Positions 1 through 8,459 of a stretch of 64,000 bases of DNA are shown here, piece after piece. The stretch covers positions 1 through 64,000 of the forward strand of contig CALLMF010000009.1 of assembly GCA_938006335.1 (NCBI GenBank). The letters run 5' to 3'. The number at the start of each line of letters is the position of its first letter. The first letter of the stretch is position 1. The notes under the pieces are model-generated. The model was not told the origin of the DNA, did not search any database, and saw nothing but the letters and a program-made list of their open reading frames with translations. Made by a program: the position numbers and the translations under genes. The stretch comes from an uncultured Granulosicoccaceae bacterium (GTDB lineage: Bacteria; Pseudomonadota; Gammaproteobacteria; Granulosicoccales; Granulosicoccaceae).

Positions 1-698
1 GGCGAGACCGGGGGCTCGAACAGAATCACGACTTCGCACCCATCATTGCCACACTCACCGTTGTCATTGCCACCGGAGGAACCGCCTGACGCGAGCCCTG
101 CGAGAACACCAACCGCCAATGCCCCAAGCACCCAGTAAATCGTCCTGGATCTGGATGCTTCGGGTGCTTGCGCGTCGGCTGTCCGTTCGGCAGCAGGCGC
201 TGCGGGACGATCCGGATTCACGATACGACGAACGAGTGGACTGAACACAAAGCCGCGCACGGTGCGATTACCACCGACGTCGCGCGCCTCTAGAAAATAT
301 TCGATAGCGCGCGCGTCGGCCGGAGAGGTGCTGACTTCCCCCACCCACGTCGACGACGTCGACACCCGATTCATCGCGACCCTCGCGTAGTTGCCTTCCC
401 CGGCGTAACGCCAATGCAGAGTCACGCTGGCAAGCTCACGATCATCGACCACCTGCGCAAAGAACCTCTGCCGGAACGAGGCATCCGCTTCGCTGACGAT
501 CTCGTGTTCGATGAGCGGAGGCTCAAGATCGAGACCACCGGCGAAGCCCGACGGGCCCTGAGCCAGAGCGGCGGTGCCGCGACACAACTCCGCGAGCAGG
601 AACAGCGTGGTCACGAGCAGCTTGATCCCACGGGAGCACACACCTGGCGTTGCCCGGCGTGGTCGAACCCGTTGGCTGGCGGTCAGATAGACGCTCAC
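1..698 (-). CDS. Secreted/membrane protein of unknown function, C-terminus beyond left edge
   Basis: I do not recognise this gene. The minus-strand frame is open from the left edge to a GTG at 698, with another GTG in frame at 641. It encodes a basic N-terminus, a hydrophobic signal-like stretch ending LALAQ, about 110 residues of soluble domain, an Ala/Pro linker, then a transmembrane segment (WVLGALAVGVLAG, about residues 187-206) and a Gly/Ser/Asn tail with two Cys. This suggests a periplasmic domain tethered by a late TM helix. It is divergent from the EndoU gene, with a 167-bp gap that could hold both promoters. The start is uncertain, and no stop is reached inside the window. Confidence 0.6.
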   Translation of the reverse strand, partial: MSVYLTASQRVRPRRATPGVCSRGIKLLVTTLFLLAELCRGTAALAQGPSGFAGGLDLEPPLIEHEIVSEADASFRQRFFAQVVDDRELASVTLHWRYAGEGNYARVAMNRVSTSSTWVGEVSTSPADARAIEYFLEARDVGGNRTVRGFVFSPLVRRIVNPDRPAAPAAERTADAQAPEASRSRTIYWVLGALAVGVLAGLASGGSSGGNDNGECGNDGCEVVILFEPPVS

Positions 699-865
699 AA
701 TTACTCTGCGTGTCCGTGCGAGACGACAGCGGCACCAGCCGCGATCGCGGAAAACAGCCTCCCTTGTATAGTAACGTGCAGTCGGCCTCATTCGGCCCAT
801 GAACCACGGCGGGAATGTTGCGCTGGTTCAGACTCCCGCGCCCAGGACCTGCAGCAGCTCACAAG

Positions 866-1450
866 ATGAACATCAGGAACCGTCAGATTCTCAAGGTCGT
901 TGTCCCGCTCATTGTGGTCGGACTGGGCTATTTCGGCGTCAATCTGAACCAGTACGGCATCAATCTCGATAGCCTGCTCGGGGGCAGCGGTAGTAGCAAC
1001 AGCAGCCACAGTTCCAGCGGTGGGCACGCACCAGCGGACTACGCCCAGTGGTCCTCGACCAATCCCGAAATCAATCTCTGGCACGTCTTCGAAGGCGAGA
1101 TAAACCGCAGCGGCAAGCCGGTTGGCTACCACTCCCGCCCCGGCGGTCGAGACCCCGCCAATGCGCGGGTAAGCAACATTCGGGATTCAGCCAATCGCCT
1201 CGGGGTGTACACCGCGACCATCGAAATCCGGGACGGCGGTACGTGGAAGAGCAAGTTCTCCAGCTTCTTCCCCGATGACATGTCGCGGGACGATGTGATC
1301 GAGGCGGTACTCAACGCCTACAACAACAGCAGCAACCCGAGCGCCCAGCCCTTCGAAGGACCGTCCGGACACGGCTTCAGGATTCAGGGATATACCTCCA
1401 ACCGAGGCGGTATCAATACCGCGTTTCCGATCTACGTGCGCAACCCCTGA
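866..1450 (+). CDS. Membrane-anchored bacterial EndoU-family RNase
   Basis: Predicted 194-residue protein: a single N-terminal TM helix (about 9-25), a Ser/Gly-rich linker (about 38-55), then a domain that matches bacterial EndoU by eye. Signs are HVFEGEI (His73), GYHSRP (His89), a GVYTA strand, K130 before SSFFP, a DDVIEAVLNAY helix and a C-terminal TAFPIY strand with Thr185/Tyr190. Family knowledge: two His and one Lys cut RNA, and bacterial members are mostly toxin tips of CDI or polymorphic toxins. Here the domain stands alone on a membrane anchor, with no obvious immunity gene beside it. ATG 866 is preferred to upstream ATG 815 because it directly precedes the TM helix. The assignment is by motif; substrate and toxicity are unknown. 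Confidence 0.75.
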   Translation: MNIRNRQILKVVVPLIVVGLGYFGVNLNQYGINLDSLLGGSGSSNSSHSSSGGHAPADYAQWSSTNPEINLWHVFEGEINRSGKPVGYHSRPGGRDPANARVSNIRDSANRLGVYTATIEIRDGGTWKSKFSSFFPDDMSRDDVIEAVLNAYNNSSNPSAQPFEGPSGHGFRIQGYTSNRGGINTAFPIYVRNP

Positions 1451-1510
1451 GCTCCGCTCGCGTCGACTCTCTGACGCTTGACCCGGCACGTTTGTCGCTA
1501 CCCTCCAGGG

Positions 1511-3400
1511 ATGAAAAGTCCCCGTCACGACGCGCCCGCAAACCGCTCAGACTCCGCGCCCAGCGGACGCTCGACCTGGCTCGCGACAGCCCTGGTAACA
1601 CTCGGGCTGTTGATCGGGGCCGCTGGCGGCATGCTGCTTACTGCCGGCACCGCGTCGGCCGATCACCCGCCACCGCTGTCGGACCTTGAAGATACGGCCG
1701 TTATCGGTGCGCCAGCAGCCGCTCAAGCAGCCACCGATTCGCAAGCACCCGCAGGCGAAGAAGATGCGAGTGCGGATCGCGAACAACCCGTGGACGAGGA
1801 CGTCGCCGCCACGCTGACGCGTCTCGGGTACATCAATGGCGTCATCCAGCAACGCATTGCCGAGCGTAGCGAGCTAGGCGAACAGATTGAAGCGGCCAAC
1901 GAACAGGACCGTGCAGATCTGCGCACCAAGGCAAGCGATCTGACCACCGAAATCAACGAGCTGCGGGCAACCCTGGAGAGCATTGCGACCGGAGGTGTCG
2001 ATACGAGCCTGTTCGAAACGGACGACGCCGAAGAGAAAACAAAGGACTGGCGTGACGATGTGGCGCTGATCGCCGAGCCCGTCATCGCAAGTCTCAAGGA
2101 CATCACTGAAACACCGCGCCGTATCAAGGAACTCAACGATACGATCGCACTGCGCGAGACCGAACTTGCCACGGCAGAACAAGCCTTGGCAGAACTCGCC
2201 CCCGAACTCGCTGCCGTGGAAGATGAAAGTCTCGCCGCGGTCCTGACGCAACTGGAAACGCGTTGGTCACGCCGGGCAGACGATGCCACGGCCACGATCG
2301 ACATCGCACGCTTCCAGATCGCCAACCTGCGCGGTGACAAACCCGTCTGGCTGACCGCCTGGGATGCAGTCAAGGCGTTTGCCACGGGTCGTGGGCTCAC
2401 CCTGCTGATGATTGCCGTCGCGGCGGTTCTCGTGTTCAAGGGCACGCGCTACGCGCTACGGGGTTATCGCAGCACATTGCTCGATCGCAGCCAACCCGAT
2501 AGCCGCACACGCTATCGGCTTGCCGAATACAGCATGCACGCGTTTACCGGGCTGTTGATACTGGTGGCGATCTTTGTCGTCATCTATCAGCGTGGAGACG
2601 TGCTCCTGCTGGGTTTGATGATCCTGTTGTTCTTCGGCCTTGCGATGGGAATACGCCATGTGCTGCCCCGCTATGTCAGCGAAGCAAAATTGCTGCTGAA
2701 CATCGGACCCATGCGCGAAGGAGAGCGCCTGATCTACCGGGACCTGCCGTGGCGGGTAGAGTCGGTGAACATGTACACCACACTTGTCAATCCCGAACTG
2801 AGCGGCCAGTTGCGTATCCCCTTGGCCACACTCGACGGCATACCGTCGCGCCCGGTCGGTGACGATCCGTGGTTCCCCACCTCCTGCGGTGACGTGGTAC
2901 TGATCGACAACGATCCGTCGCAACTCGCCGAGGTGATCAATCAGAACCCCGACACGGTCACCGTGCTTGAACGCGGCGGGCAGACCCGCGTCATCCCCAG
3001 CAGCATCTTCTACACATCGGCGATGACCAATCTCACAAGGTCCGGCACCTTTGGCATCGAGCGACAGTTTGGTATCGACTACGACCAACAAGGCGACGCC
3101 CTCTCGAAGGTGCCGGAAACACTCGAATCGTCGATCAAGGCAGCCCTGTCAGCCACACGCTTCGCCGATTCGGTCAAGGATGTCACCGTGGAACTGGAAG
3201 CCGCTGGCGAGTCCTCGCTCGACTACTGGTGCTTCGTAACGATGGATGCCAGCGCAGCAAAGTCCTATCGACGCATCGAACGGCTCATGCAAAGCGCCTG
3301 CATCAAGGCCTGCACGGAACACCGCTGGAACATCCCGTTTCCGCACTTGTCGGTGGTATCGAAAGCGTCGACGCCCATCGGCAGCATCGGCACGGCCTGA
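1511..3400 (+). CDS. MscS-family mechanosensitive channel with long N-terminal coiled coil
   Basis: Predicted inner-membrane channel that opens under membrane tension to release solutes. The 629-residue protein has a signal or first TM helix (23-43, ending ASA), a charged, Leu/Glu-rich region likely to be periplasmic coiled coil (about 105-265), three TM segments (about 297-313, 342-362, 363-385), then an MscS-like beta domain (GPMREGERLIYRD... RIPLATL) and an alpha/beta C-terminus. The layout resembles larger MscK/YbiO-type channels rather than 286-residue MscS. ATG 1511 is chosen over 1478 because the signal-like segment starts there. It converges on the DUF72 gene with a 6-bp gap. MscS membership rests on architecture and the beta domain, so the subfamily is not certain. 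Confidence 0.8.
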   Translation: MKSPRHDAPANRSDSAPSGRSTWLATALVTLGLLIGAAGGMLLTAGTASADHPPPLSDLEDTAVIGAPAAAQAATDSQAPAGEEDASADREQPVDEDVAATLTRLGYINGVIQQRIAERSELGEQIEAANEQDRADLRTKASDLTTEINELRATLESIATGGVDTSLFETDDAEEKTKDWRDDVALIAEPVIASLKDITETPRRIKELNDTIALRETELATAEQALAELAPELAAVEDESLAAVLTQLETRWSRRADDATATIDIARFQIANLRGDKPVWLTAWDAVKAFATGRGLTLLMIAVAAVLVFKGTRYALRGYRSTLLDRSQPDSRTRYRLAEYSMHAFTGLLILVAIFVVIYQRGDVLLLGLMILLFFGLAMGIRHVLPRYVSEAKLLLNIGPMREGERLIYRDLPWRVESVNMYTTLVNPELSGQLRIPLATLDGIPSRPVGDDPWFPTSCGDVVLIDNDPSQLAEVINQNPDTVTVLERGGQTRVIPSSIFYTSAMTNLTRSGTFGIERQFGIDYDQQGDALSKVPETLESSIKAALSATRFADSVKDVTVELEAAGESSLDYWCFVTMDASAAKSYRRIERLMQSACIKACTEHRWNIPFPHLSVVSKASTPIGSIGTA

Positions 3401-3406
3401 GCGCTT

Positions 3407-4237
3407 CTACAGCAGGCTGCCCTGCTGCGGCACGGGCCAATCAGGCAAGGCTGAAAGATCCGGTACGCGTTGCCTTAGCCGCTGGTGAAAGTCTTCAGCA
3501 AAGGGCGGACAAAAACCGTTGTCAGGACAATGAACGGTCAGCAGCACATCTCTGCCAGCGGCCATCAGTTCCGCCACGTGATCCGCCCACCGATCCAGCC
3601 AGTGCGTGTTGATACTCGCCTGCGGGTGCAAGACCAGCCGCACCAGCACCGGCCCTGTTGGCAATGGCGTCAGCACCGGCAGGTCCGGCTTCTCATGCAG
3701 TGCGTTCACCACCGCCGGATGTGACGGGTCACCTGCGTACAAGGCACCACTGTCGAGGATCACGCGCCCGAAGTCATGATGCTGAAGCAGCGCATCCAAC
3801 TCGGTATCGGTATTGAAGAACGCGGGGTGCCGCACTTCGACCACGCAGCGATAGCGTCGTGCCAGCGTGTCGAACAACGGACCCTTGAGGGACAGCTCGG
3901 AGGGCCCCACGCTCGCCGGGAACTGTACGAGCAGCGGCCCCAGTGAATCACCCAAAGGGGCGATCACATCCAGAAACGCATCCAGATCACGGGTCGAGGG
4001 CTTGCGCTCGTGAGTCACGCTTCGCGGCAGCTTGAAGCAGAATCGAAAGTCGCGGTCCGCGACCGACGCCTTCCATGAATCAACATTCGATGCGCTGGGC
4101 ACACCGTAGAAACTGGTGTTTCCCTCAACCAGACCGAACACGCGGCTATAGCCTCGCAGTGCGGATTCCGCAGTGTCGAAGTAGCGCCCTTGCCATGCCG
4201 GAAAGGCCCAGGCTGGCAAGCCAAGTCGAAACGGCAT
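3407..4237 (-). CDS. DUF72 (YecE-like) family protein
   Basis: The 276-residue protein matches DUF72, a TIM-barrel family of unknown biochemical role. Visible signs are the opening GLPAWAFPAW, VEGNTSFYGVP (37-47), FKLPRSVTHE (68-77), VEVRHPAFF near 131-139 and the length, which is normal for the family. It is probably cytoplasmic; no signal peptide is seen. It lies downstream of the VIT/vWA gene on the same strand but is separated from it by a long inverted repeat, so it is probably transcribed separately. A perfect 7-bp stem (3410-3427) sits in its last codons at the convergent end with the channel gene. Confidence 0.88.
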   Translation of the reverse strand: MPFRLGLPAWAFPAWQGRYFDTAESALRGYSRVFGLVEGNTSFYGVPSASNVDSWKASVADRDFRFCFKLPRSVTHERKPSTRDLDAFLDVIAPLGDSLGPLLVQFPASVGPSELSLKGPLFDTLARRYRCVVEVRHPAFFNTDTELDALLQHHDFGRVILDSGALYAGDPSHPAVVNALHEKPDLPVLTPLPTGPVLVRLVLHPQASINTHWLDRWADHVAELMAAGRDVLLTVHCPDNGFCPPFAEDFHQRLRQRVPDLSALPDWPVPQQGSLL

Positions 4238-4282
4238 GAGAGTGTTGTCAGTGGCCAGGGGCGTGACAGTGTAAGCCTACTC

Positions 4283-4333
4283 GGGAGCCACGCCGCCCCT
4301 CGCGCACGGCGAGGGTGTTGCGGCGGAGCTCCC
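4283..4333 (-). repeat. Long interrupted inverted repeat between the vWA and DUF72 genes
   Basis: Three nested perfect stems: GGGAGC (4283-4288) with GCTCCC (4328-4333), GCCGC (4292-4296) with GCGGC (4320-4324), and CCCTCGC (4297-4303) with GCGAGGG (4309-4315) around a 5-nt loop. Eighteen base pairs are interrupted only by small internal loops. It begins 13 bp past the stop of the VIT/vWA gene and ends 45 bp before the DUF72 start. No U-tract follows, so it is not a textbook intrinsic terminator. Rho-assisted termination or mRNA 3'-end protection are alternatives. Confidence 0.6.
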
Positions 4334-4346
4334 GTTCGTCAGAACA

Positions 4347-6590
4347 CTAGTGCCTGTTCTTGCGTTCCTGCAGTGTCAAGACACAGCGCGTCGCCACCAA
4401 CGCACCGAACACCACCAGCAACCACAGCCCCAGAGAACCGCCCCCGCTGTTGGACGTTGTTGCTCTCGGCGCGGTGAAGCTGGGCGAGGAGCTGTCTTGC
4501 CGTGTGTTCGGCACCGATGTGTTGGCACGTGCGCTTCTAGCTGCACGCTCCTTGTCGACACGCGCTTCATTCGTGCGCTCGATACCTTCTGCCGCAAACA
4601 CCTCATCACGCACAACCACGAGCGATGTGTAGGGTGTCACCAGCCCACTCTCCAGCGCAATGTCCGTGATCGCACGTTGCAACTCCGGCGTGTCTCCCAC
4701 CACGTCCTGCTCTGCCTGCAAGGCACGGATATTGGCAAAGGCCACCAGCCGTTCCAACTCCGGGTACGTCGTGTCCTCGGCGGCGAAGGACAAACCCGAT
4801 CGGTAGCGTTGACGCTCACCAGAGATGTCCACGTCGAGTGTCATCTCCGCCGTACCCGCACCTCGATAGCGACCACTCAACACCAGTTGCTCACCACGGT
4901 ATACACGTCGAAACTTGGCGGGCTTCATGTCACGCACGTCAACCCCGTCGATCTTGATGTCGACATCGTGCATGGACTGGTGTGTCACCTTGGAGACAAT
5001 CTGACGAACAAGACCCGCGAGGTCGTCCTCGTTGGAGACCTCGATGGCAAAGCCGTCGGAGTGTCGCGTCAAGCCCTCGAGCAGTGGACGATTGGCTTGA
5101 TTGCCCATCACCGCAGTAAACAGCCGCACGTCATACGGCTCCAGCAGATCAAGAAACCGTGCCATTTTTCTCGGCCCGATATTCGCTACCCCGTCAGTCA
5201 CCAGTATCACGGCACTCGTGCGGTCGTTATCGAGCGATCTGAGCGCCGTGGAAAGACCGTCGAAAAGATTGGTACCACCGTCTGAGCGCAGCGCACGAAT
5301 ACTCGCGAGCGCATCGCGAACGCTGTCTTGAGTCACATCCACAAAACCGGGCGTCAACGAACGCGCCTTGTCACTGAAGGTCACGATACGAAATCGATCA
5401 CCGGACTTGAGCGCTTGTATCGTCTGGCTCACACCATCCGCCAACGCTCTGAACTTGCCGCTCATCGAGCCTGAGGTATCGAGTACGAACAGCCAGTCGC
5501 GCCCTTCGGTAATCGGCGCAAGATCGATTCCCGGCGTAATCGTGAGAAGAAAGCTACCTTCCGCAGCGCCTGGCTCGCGATAGCTCACCAGATCCACAGC
5601 GCCCGGCAGATCCTCAGCCAGTCTCCAGTAGACAATGATGTCCTTGTCCAATGCCCACGCGGCTGGTTGATTTCGCGTGGCGACCACAGGGTTCATCAAT
5701 CGAGGTGCTGACTCGGTCAGCAGGTTCTCTGCCTGCAGAAACGCAGGGCCATGCGAATGGCCTCGCGCTGTCGCTGGCGAAGATGGCAAACGCTCGATGA
5801 GATCAGGGGTGATGACGCGCTCCTCATCGTTGATGTCTCGCAAAGCTGCATCGTCAAGCCCCTGACCGGTGCTGGCTCCGTGACCCGCGACCGAATCGAT
5901 CAGCACCTCCCACTCTCCGTTACCCAGATCGTTCACCACCGCCTGACCGTTCGGAACACGCACAGCATCTACGGGGTATCCGGAACGGATGTGCATGCGA
6001 AACGAGAAGGCCGACTCCACCTGTTCGTTGCGGGACCAGAAGGCATCCCCTTCTTCATCGGTACCGCCATTTTCCAGAGGATAGGCGTAACGCCCGACCG
6101 AGTGATCGATAGCCGTTTCCTGCAGGTACACCAGGCGCACGCGAACGTCGCTGTTGGCGCGCACCGGATACACAACGATATCGAAGTTCCGGTACCCGTC
6201 CTGCTCAACGAGAGCCGACTCCCGTCCGGCCTGCTTCTCTGCTTCGTACAACTGGCGTGCGGCCTGCCGTTCAAGCACTTCGGCATGTACCGGCTGACCA
6301 TCGATCCAGTAGGTGAATTCCCCCACTGCTGCACCACGCGGAATCGGGAATCGGTACATCGCCTCCAGATCCTGCGCGTGTGGGTTGCTGAAACGCTGCT
6401 CCACACTGGTCACACTGAAGCCGCTCTCCACGACCACTTCGACGTGCTGCTCTTCAAGTGTGAGCGTGCTACCCCCGGTGGTGGGAGTCATGAGGCCTGC
6501 GGCCTGAGCAGCCGTTGGAGCCGCCGCCGTACCCAGCAGTAGCAAGCTGAAAATGGCCGTAACCCATCGGCGTGAAAATCGTGACTTCAT
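4347..6590 (-). CDS. VIT and vWA domain protein with GlyGly-CTERM-like tail
   Basis: The 747-residue exported protein has a signal peptide (ending AAQA), a VIT domain (about 45-165, with VTSVEQRFSNPH and YRFPIPRGAAVGEF), a linker, then a von Willebrand A domain with the MIDAS motif DTSGSMSG at about 370. The C-terminus is Ser/Thr-rich followed by GGGSLG, a hydrophobic helix and a basic end. That matches the tripartite GlyGly-CTERM sorting signal processed by rhombosortase in other bacteria. VIT-vWA proteins with sorting tails are also known as the target of a marine proteobacterial sortase. ATG 6590 is chosen because AGGAGAG lies just upstream and the signal peptide begins there. No sortase or rhombosortase is in the window. 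Likely role: metal-dependent adhesion at the cell surface. Confidence 0.85.
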   Translation of the reverse strand: MKSRFSRRWVTAIFSLLLLGTAAAPTAAQAAGLMTPTTGGSTLTLEEQHVEVVVESGFSVTSVEQRFSNPHAQDLEAMYRFPIPRGAAVGEFTYWIDGQPVHAEVLERQAARQLYEAEKQAGRESALVEQDGYRNFDIVVYPVRANSDVRVRLVYLQETAIDHSVGRYAYPLENGGTDEEGDAFWSRNEQVESAFSFRMHIRSGYPVDAVRVPNGQAVVNDLGNGEWEVLIDSVAGHGASTGQGLDDAALRDINDEERVITPDLIERLPSSPATARGHSHGPAFLQAENLLTESAPRLMNPVVATRNQPAAWALDKDIIVYWRLAEDLPGAVDLVSYREPGAAEGSFLLTITPGIDLAPITEGRDWLFVLDTSGSMSGKFRALADGVSQTIQALKSGDRFRIVTFSDKARSLTPGFVDVTQDSVRDALASIRALRSDGGTNLFDGLSTALRSLDNDRTSAVILVTDGVANIGPRKMARFLDLLEPYDVRLFTAVMGNQANRPLLEGLTRHSDGFAIEVSNEDDLAGLVRQIVSKVTHQSMHDVDIKIDGVDVRDMKPAKFRRVYRGEQLVLSGRYRGAGTAEMTLDVDISGERQRYRSGLSFAAEDTTYPELERLVAFANIRALQAEQDVVGDTPELQRAITDIALESGLVTPYTSLVVVRDEVFAAEGIERTNEARVDKERAARSARANTSVPNTRQDSSSPSFTAPRATTSNSGGGSLGLWLLVVFGALVATRCVLTLQERKNRH

Positions 6591-6732
6591 GAGGTCTCTC
6601 CTGTTCGTTGACTGGCGGCACCAGACCCGGTGCAGCACGAGAGGAGAGTGACCAAGCGCGACGAACACCGGTGCCGGCGGCCGCCTACCAGACGCCGGGA
6701 CTACGCTCGTGAGACCTCGGGTATCAGCTCGG

Positions 6733-6738
6733 TATACT
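6733..6738 (+). promoter_or_regulatory. Consensus-like -10 box immediately before the ICMT-family gene
   Basis: A perfect TATACT lies 7 nt before the GTG start at 6746. The -35 region, 17 nt upstream, is weak (TGAGAC, 6710-6715). If used, transcription would start at or within a base or two of the GTG, giving a leaderless message. No ribosome-binding sequence is visible between box and start, which fits this reading. Confidence 0.45.
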
Positions 6739-6745
6739 CGTCAAT

Positions 6746-7204
6746 GTGAAAACATCGACATCGCCGCTTTCCATAGCGCTGGTAGCCGCTCAGTTCGCAC
6801 TGATCGCGGTACTGATAAGCCCGGCACGTACGCTGCTGCCAACAGAGCTTTCGGATACGCCTGCCACGCTACTTCTACTGGCCAGCGTGGTACTCGCAGT
6901 GTGGGCCCTGATATCGATGCGTGCCGGTACGTTCACGGTCGTGCCGGAACCACGCAGTACAGCGCAACTGGTGACGCGCGGGCCCTACGCGCGCGTCCGC
7001 CATCCGATGTACACGGCCGTACTGTTGGGAGCGCTGGGAGCCGCCTTGATGCGCAACAGCGCAATCGACTGGATTGCCTGCGTGCTGCTGGTCGTGGTGC
7101 TGTTGCTCAAGATCAACCGGGAGGAGCAATTGCTGATGACACGCTACCCCGAGTATGTTGACTACCGGTCGCGCACCGCAGCGCTGGTTCCCGGTTGCTA
7201 TTGA
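6746..7204 (+). CDS. Isoprenylcysteine carboxyl methyltransferase-family membrane protein
   Basis: The 152-residue integral membrane protein has three to four TM segments and the family signature: TRGPYARVRHPMYTA in the middle and EEQLLMTRYPEYVDY near the C-terminus. The family (ICMT/PEMT-like) transfers methyl groups from S-adenosylmethionine at the membrane. Bacterial members usually have no known substrate, so the substrate is not predicted here. The start is GTG 6746. Its TGA (7202-7204) overlaps the ATG of the next gene, which suggests translational coupling with the cupin oxygenase. Confidence 0.82.
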   Translation: MKTSTSPLSIALVAAQFALIAVLISPARTLLPTELSDTPATLLLLASVVLAVWALISMRAGTFTVVPEPRSTAQLVTRGPYARVRHPMYTAVLLGALGAALMRNSAIDWIACVLLVVVLLLKINREEQLLMTRYPEYVDYRSRTAALVPGCY

Positions 7205-8391
7205 TGAACGAGGCAGCACGAGATCGCTGTCTGGAGCGGCTCCTGTCGCCGATCGGATTCACCCACTTCGTCGAGCAGTACTGGGAGCGGGAAGTCCTGC
7301 ACATCAATCGGGACGATCCAGATCGCTATGCATCATTGCTATCAGCCGGTGATATCGAAACCCTGCTGTCTACCCAACGCCTTGAGCTTTCAGATGTACA
7401 ACTCTCGGCCGGCGCCGCATCACCACCGCCGAGTGACTACCTCGATGCCAACGGACATGTCGTGACACGCCGTCTGCTGGATGGCCATCGCAAAGGTGCG
7501 ACGCTGGTGTTGTCACAAGCGCAACGTCGCATCCCCTCACTCGCCGACTTCTGTCGCGACATTCACGCAGGCCTTGCCATGCGTTGCCAGACCAATGCCT
7601 ATCTGTCGCCTGCCGGGCAGCAAGGGTTTCAACCGCATTATGACAGTCACGATGTGTTCATCCTTCAGGTGCAGGGGCGCAAGGTGTTCAACTTCTACGG
7701 TGGCGGGCCCGAGCTGCCTGCCAATCATCACCGCTTCGATGCCGCGCTACATCGTGCGGGCGATCTTCAAAGCGCTGTTGAACTGACGGCAGGCGACGCG
7801 CTGTACATTCCACGTGGCGTCATGCACGACGCAGCAGCCGATCGCGCGAGCCCCTCCTTGCACATCACCCTCGGACTCTTCCCGCTCACGCTCATGGACG
7901 TACTCCAGGACCTCCTCGCTCGGGCCGAGACCAACGATGCCGACTTTCGGCGCTCGATACCGGGAGCGTTTGACATGGGCCGAGATCAAGACGTGCAACA
8001 GCGCCTGAGCCAATGCATGGCGGCTGCGACCTCCACGCCGCAAGTAGCGTCGAGCCTCGCCCTGCTTCGCAACGACCTGGCAGCGGATGCACCGCCAGAT
8101 GTTCGTCACATACTGAACACGACTGGCGATGCTGTGGACACATCGCCCGGCCAGACGATCGTTGCAAGCCTCGAGCAATGGCACGACATCGAGGAAACCG
8201 ACGGGCGCGTCGTCGTACGTACCGCCGGAGCCGCACTGAGCTTCAACGGGGAACACGTGCAGATCATCAGGCGCCTCGCCTCCGGAGCGGCCGTCGGTCT
8301 ACCGAGTGACGGCAGCGATAGCGACCCAAGCGCCATGATCGATACGCTTGCGCAGTACGGGCTGATTCGGACTGTCGATCCTCCTTCGTAA
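7204..8391 (+). CDS. JmjC/cupin-8 family 2-oxoglutarate-dependent oxygenase
   Basis: The 395-residue soluble protein belongs to the cupin_8/JmjC group that includes bacterial ribosomal oxygenases such as RoxA (YcfD). The iron-binding facial triad is visible: HYD (His145, Asp147) after GFQPHYDSHDVF, and His208 in IPRGVMHDA. GRKVFNFY after the first motif is where 2-oxoglutarate contacts lie in relatives. The C-terminal part (about 260-395) looks like a winged-helix/dimerisation region as in RoxA-type enzymes. The start is ATG 7204, overlapping the previous stop as TGATG, in preference to an upstream in-frame TTG. It may hydroxylate a protein side chain; the target is not inferable. Confidence 0.85.
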   Translation: MNEAARDRCLERLLSPIGFTHFVEQYWEREVLHINRDDPDRYASLLSAGDIETLLSTQRLELSDVQLSAGAASPPPSDYLDANGHVVTRRLLDGHRKGATLVLSQAQRRIPSLADFCRDIHAGLAMRCQTNAYLSPAGQQGFQPHYDSHDVFILQVQGRKVFNFYGGGPELPANHHRFDAALHRAGDLQSAVELTAGDALYIPRGVMHDAAADRASPSLHITLGLFPLTLMDVLQDLLARAETNDADFRRSIPGAFDMGRDQDVQQRLSQCMAAATSTPQVASSLALLRNDLAADAPPDVRHILNTTGDAVDTSPGQTIVASLEQWHDIEETDGRVVVRTAGAALSFNGEHVQIIRRLASGAAVGLPSDGSDSDPSAMIDTLAQYGLIRTVDPPS

Positions 8392-8392
8392 G

Positions 8393-8424
8393 TTGACGCG
8401 CTTTAACGCATGACGTAGCGTCAA
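8393..8424 (+). repeat. Inverted repeat upstream of the Tat-exported miniprotein
   Basis: TTGACGC (8393-8399) and GCGTCAA (8418-8424) form a perfect 7-bp inverted repeat with an 18-nt spacer that itself contains GCG/CGC. It starts 2 bp after the oxygenase stop and ends 35 bp before the next ATG. It could be an operator (one arm doubles as a TTGACG -35-like box) or a weak stem-loop separating the two genes. Confidence 0.4.
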
Positions 8425-8459
8425 GTGGGTCTAGGTCTTGTTATTGGAGTCTTGAGCAC

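Noticed and set aside
523-807. 94-codon minus-strand ORF with an ATG near the left edge
   Set aside because: Different phase from the signal-peptide/TM frame that covers the same bases and continues off the left edge.
3410-3427. Perfect 7-bp stem at the convergent ends of the MscS and DUF72 genes as a bidirectional terminator
   Set aside because: Lies inside the DUF72 coding end and has no T-run on either side.
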